Assembly (NCBI GenBank): GCA_964404205.1
Contig: CAYOJD010000116.1
Coordinates: 1-8,915 of the forward strand
From: CAZWBR01 sp964404205
Lineage (GTDB): Bacteria > Bacteroidota > Bacteroidia > Bacteroidales > Prolixibacteraceae
DNA length: 8,915 bases
Direction: 5' to 3'
Below the pieces are notes generated by a model. That model saw only the letters and a list, made by a program, of their open reading frames with translations, was not told where the DNA came from and did not search any database. Position numbers and translations under genes: made by a program. Shown piece by piece: positions 8,004 through 8,915 of the stretch (positions are counted from its first letter, which is position 1; each line of letters opens with the position of its first letter).

Positions 8004-8078
8004 ATGGAAACAATAACATTAAAATACGACAAGCGTAACCCGATAGCTTCAAAAACATCTAGTACATTTCTTCGTTAA
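8004..8078 (+). pseudogene. Probable frame-broken remnant of a small Bacteroidetes protein
   Basis: An open frame of 24 codons begins METITLKYDKRNPIASKT and stops at 8078. From memory, this opening resembles the N-terminus of small, often antitoxin-like Bacteroidetes proteins, which continue roughly as KKTLEYILSLGVFK. Directly after KT the translation loses that pattern. Another frame, read from 8060, gives stop-YISSLMIFIK, which resembles the expected continuation apart from a stop (TAG) where Glu would be expected. A one-base deletion near 8058 plus a nonsense change would explain both. The stop overlaps an ATG (TAATG, 8076-8080), so the alternative reading is a short leader peptide coupled to the next frame. 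I favour a decayed gene, but the family resemblance rests on recall and was not tested. Confidence 0.35.
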
Positions 8079-8098
8079 TGATATTTATTAAACCGGTT

Positions 8099-8533
8099 AT
8101 GAAATACGAAAAAAAATTGATACTATTTGTAATTGCACTAATCGTTACTTTACTGTTCGAGGCTTTTTCGCATCCGCGATTTGCCGGTTACCGCGAGTTA
8201 TTGGCCGTGCTGAAGCTGGCTGCCATCTTTCTGCTTCTCCTCTCCGGTGTATGGGGAACGGCAAGCGCGTTAAAACAGGTATCGGCACCAATGCCTCCGG
8301 GATTGGTTTCACGGTTATTCTCCCACCTGATATTTATTTTTACATCTGCTTTGCTGGCTCTTTTTGTGGTTTTTCAAAACCAATGGTGGCTCAATATTGT
8401 GGTGTTTGCCACAATCGTGCAGTTTGGTTTTGCCTATTATCTGCTGGTTTATACCCCTGAAAAGCGCCGCGGATATAGTCACTTTGCCATTGCAACCCTC
8501 CAGATGGGTATCTCGTCGTTTGCATTCTTGTAA
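8099..8533 (+). CDS. Small multi-pass inner-membrane protein of unknown function
   Basis: I do not recognise the family. From ATG 8099 the protein is 144 residues long and strongly hydrophobic. Four membrane segments are apparent, at about residues 6-23, 34-57, 73-92 and 97-118. A basic loop (PEKRRGYSH) and a last, moderately hydrophobic stretch (HFAIATLQMGISSFAFL) follow and end abruptly at the stop. A start at 8078 would add MIFIKPV, but those codons overlap the remnant gene at 8004 and look like part of it, so MKYEKK at 8099, with its basic residues before the first membrane segment, is the more natural beginning. No cysteine pairs, histidine clusters or catalytic motifs are visible. It has no close functional partner here: gltD is behind a terminator and the downstream strand holds only a fragment. 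Four membrane segments with no pseudogene-like interruption argue that it is expressed. Confidence 0.65.
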   Translation: MKYEKKLILFVIALIVTLLFEAFSHPRFAGYRELLAVLKLAAIFLLLLSGVWGTASALKQVSAPMPPGLVSRLFSHLIFIFTSALLALFVVFQNQWWLNIVVFATIVQFGFAYYLLVYTPEKRRGYSHFAIATLQMGISSFAFL

Positions 8534-8740
8534 ACCCATCGTCAAAAAACGAGCGAGATAGATTGCATCGTCAATTATCATTTTGATGGATTTGTTTCCC
8601 ATTATTTGATTGTACGGATTGACATAGCCCGGGGCATTTGCCTTCGGGCCAAATTCATTTTCGTAAAACCACGTCCTATTCAACGCAACGGCATCACATG
8701 CAACCCTCTTTTTATCTTCATAAGCTCTCCATTGTTCCAT
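8315..8740 (-). CDS. Possible truncated hypothetical gene on the minus strand (8534-8740 likely genuine)
   Basis: An open frame of 141 codons begins at 8740 (MEQWRAYEDKKRVACDAV). The first 69 codons, outside the membrane-protein gene, have balanced, protein-like composition (RTWFYENEFGPKANAPGYV, then a possible helix IKMIIDDAIYLARFL) and codon use like the neighbouring genes. The remaining 72 codons are antisense to the membrane-protein gene and are rich in Cys, His, Lys and Gln, as expected of a shadow frame. I therefore think only the N-terminal part is real and the gene was cut off near 8530, perhaps by a rearrangement. I recognise no domain, and no exact TAnnTTTG promoter was found upstream. 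It could be a full small gene overlapping convergently, or chance. Confidence 0.3.
   Translation of the reverse strand: MEQWRAYEDKKRVACDAVALNRTWFYENEFGPKANAPGYVNPYNQIMGNKSIKMIIDDAIYLARFLTMGLQECKRRDTHLEGCNGKVTISAALFRGINQQIIGKTKLHDCGKHHNIEPPLVLKNHKKSQQSRCKNKYQVGE
8509..8560. repeat. Imperfect inverted repeat across the end of the membrane-protein gene
   Basis: TATCTCGTCGTTT (8509-8521) pairs with AAACGAGCGAGATA (8547-8560), giving 13 base pairs with a single bulged G (8553) around a 25-base loop that contains the stop codon. A competing pair, GATGGGT (8503-8509) with ACCCATC (8534-8540), overlaps it. No T-run follows on either strand, so it is not a classical terminator, though it could stabilise a 3' end. 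Confidence 0.5.
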
Positions 8741-8915
8741 ATTATTAAATTTTTTTCATACCTTATCAATAGGGTAACCATTATTATAGAATATATAGTA
8801 TGAAATAAAATATGGCTGTCAAATTATATTCAAAATAAATTATTAATTAAATATGGTTGACATATTTAAATAATTAAGATTTATTTATAAAATATAGCTA
8901 CCATAATAGAGTAAA
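8534..8915. other. Distal region: likely gene fragment, then very AT-rich DNA
   Basis: From 8534 to 8740 the only coding-like signal is on the minus strand (described separately). From 8741 to the window end the sequence is extremely AT-rich, with no credible coding frame, tRNA or terminator. It contains short imperfect repeats, notably AAATATGG at 8808-8815 and 8849-8856. The window ends before any further gene is reached. Confidence 0.6.
8808..8868. repeat. Imperfect direct repeat pair in AT-rich DNA
   Basis: AAATATGGCTGTCAAAT (8808-8824) and AAATATGGTTGACATAT (8849-8865) share an exact 8-bp start and a similar continuation (GGYTGWCA), 41 bp apart. The spacing is close to four helical turns, as seen for paired operator sites, and the pair lies upstream of the minus-strand frame that starts at 8740. 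AT-richness raises the chance of coincidence. Confidence 0.4.

Noticed and set aside
7415..8032. 205-codon minus-strand frame over the end of gltD and the terminator
   Set aside because: It runs through the gltD C-terminus and straight across the intrinsic terminator, with a low-information translation. It is best explained as a shadow frame.
8627..8649. GC-rich hairpin GCCCG...CGGGC as a terminator
   Set aside because: There is no T-run on either side, and the bases read as Gly-Pro-Lys-Ala-Asn-Ala-Pro-Gly codons in the coding-like minus-strand frame.
8606..8803. 65-codon plus-strand frame in the distal region
   Set aside because: It runs from the complementary strand of the coding-like fragment into AT-rich noncoding DNA, with no motif and a low-complexity Ile-rich end.
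8857..8862. TTGACA box as an E. coli-type promoter
   Set aside because: The organism appears to be a Bacteroidota member, whose primary sigma factor does not use this consensus, and the partner -10 sequence is poor. TTGACA is easily found by chance in AT-rich DNA.

Overview
The window reads as ordinary chromosomal DNA of a Bacteroidota bacterium. The evidence is the Bacteroidetes-style ArgH of 446 residues, TAnnTTTG-type promoter elements, start codons without Shine-Dalgarno sequences, and moderate-GC genes separated by AT-rich gaps. A Bacteroidales or Marinilabiliales-like source is plausible, but this is inference only.

Layout: positions 1-169 are a leader with a possible promoter. argH (argininosuccinate lyase) runs from 170 to 1510 on the plus strand. 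A 381-bp intergenic region (1511-1891) follows, carrying a good Bacteroidetes promoter (TTTG, 20 bp, TATGTTTG), a 13-bp direct repeat and a CGATT-rich leader. gltB (1892-6412) and gltD (6458-7873) encode the large and small subunits of NADPH-dependent glutamate synthase, and an intrinsic terminator closes this operon at 7893-7930. Beyond it the sequence is less well ordered. A 24-codon open frame looks like the broken N-terminus of a small Bacteroidetes protein. A small unrecognised multi-pass membrane protein follows (8099-8533). Next comes an apparent minus-strand gene fragment (8534-8740, open to 8315), and the window ends in very AT-rich DNA carrying short repeats.

Functionally, GltBD makes two glutamates from glutamine and 2-oxoglutarate. 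Glutamate is the starting compound of arginine synthesis, and ArgH releases arginine and fumarate in the last step of that pathway. The three genes therefore fit a nitrogen-assimilation and amino-acid-synthesis neighbourhood, although argH and gltBD appear to be separate transcription units. All three enzymes keep their key catalytic and cofactor-binding motifs.

I do not see a convincing new biological system. The items most worth a second look are the repeat-rich gltB leader, the decayed small gene at 8004, and the disordered segment from 8500 to 8915.
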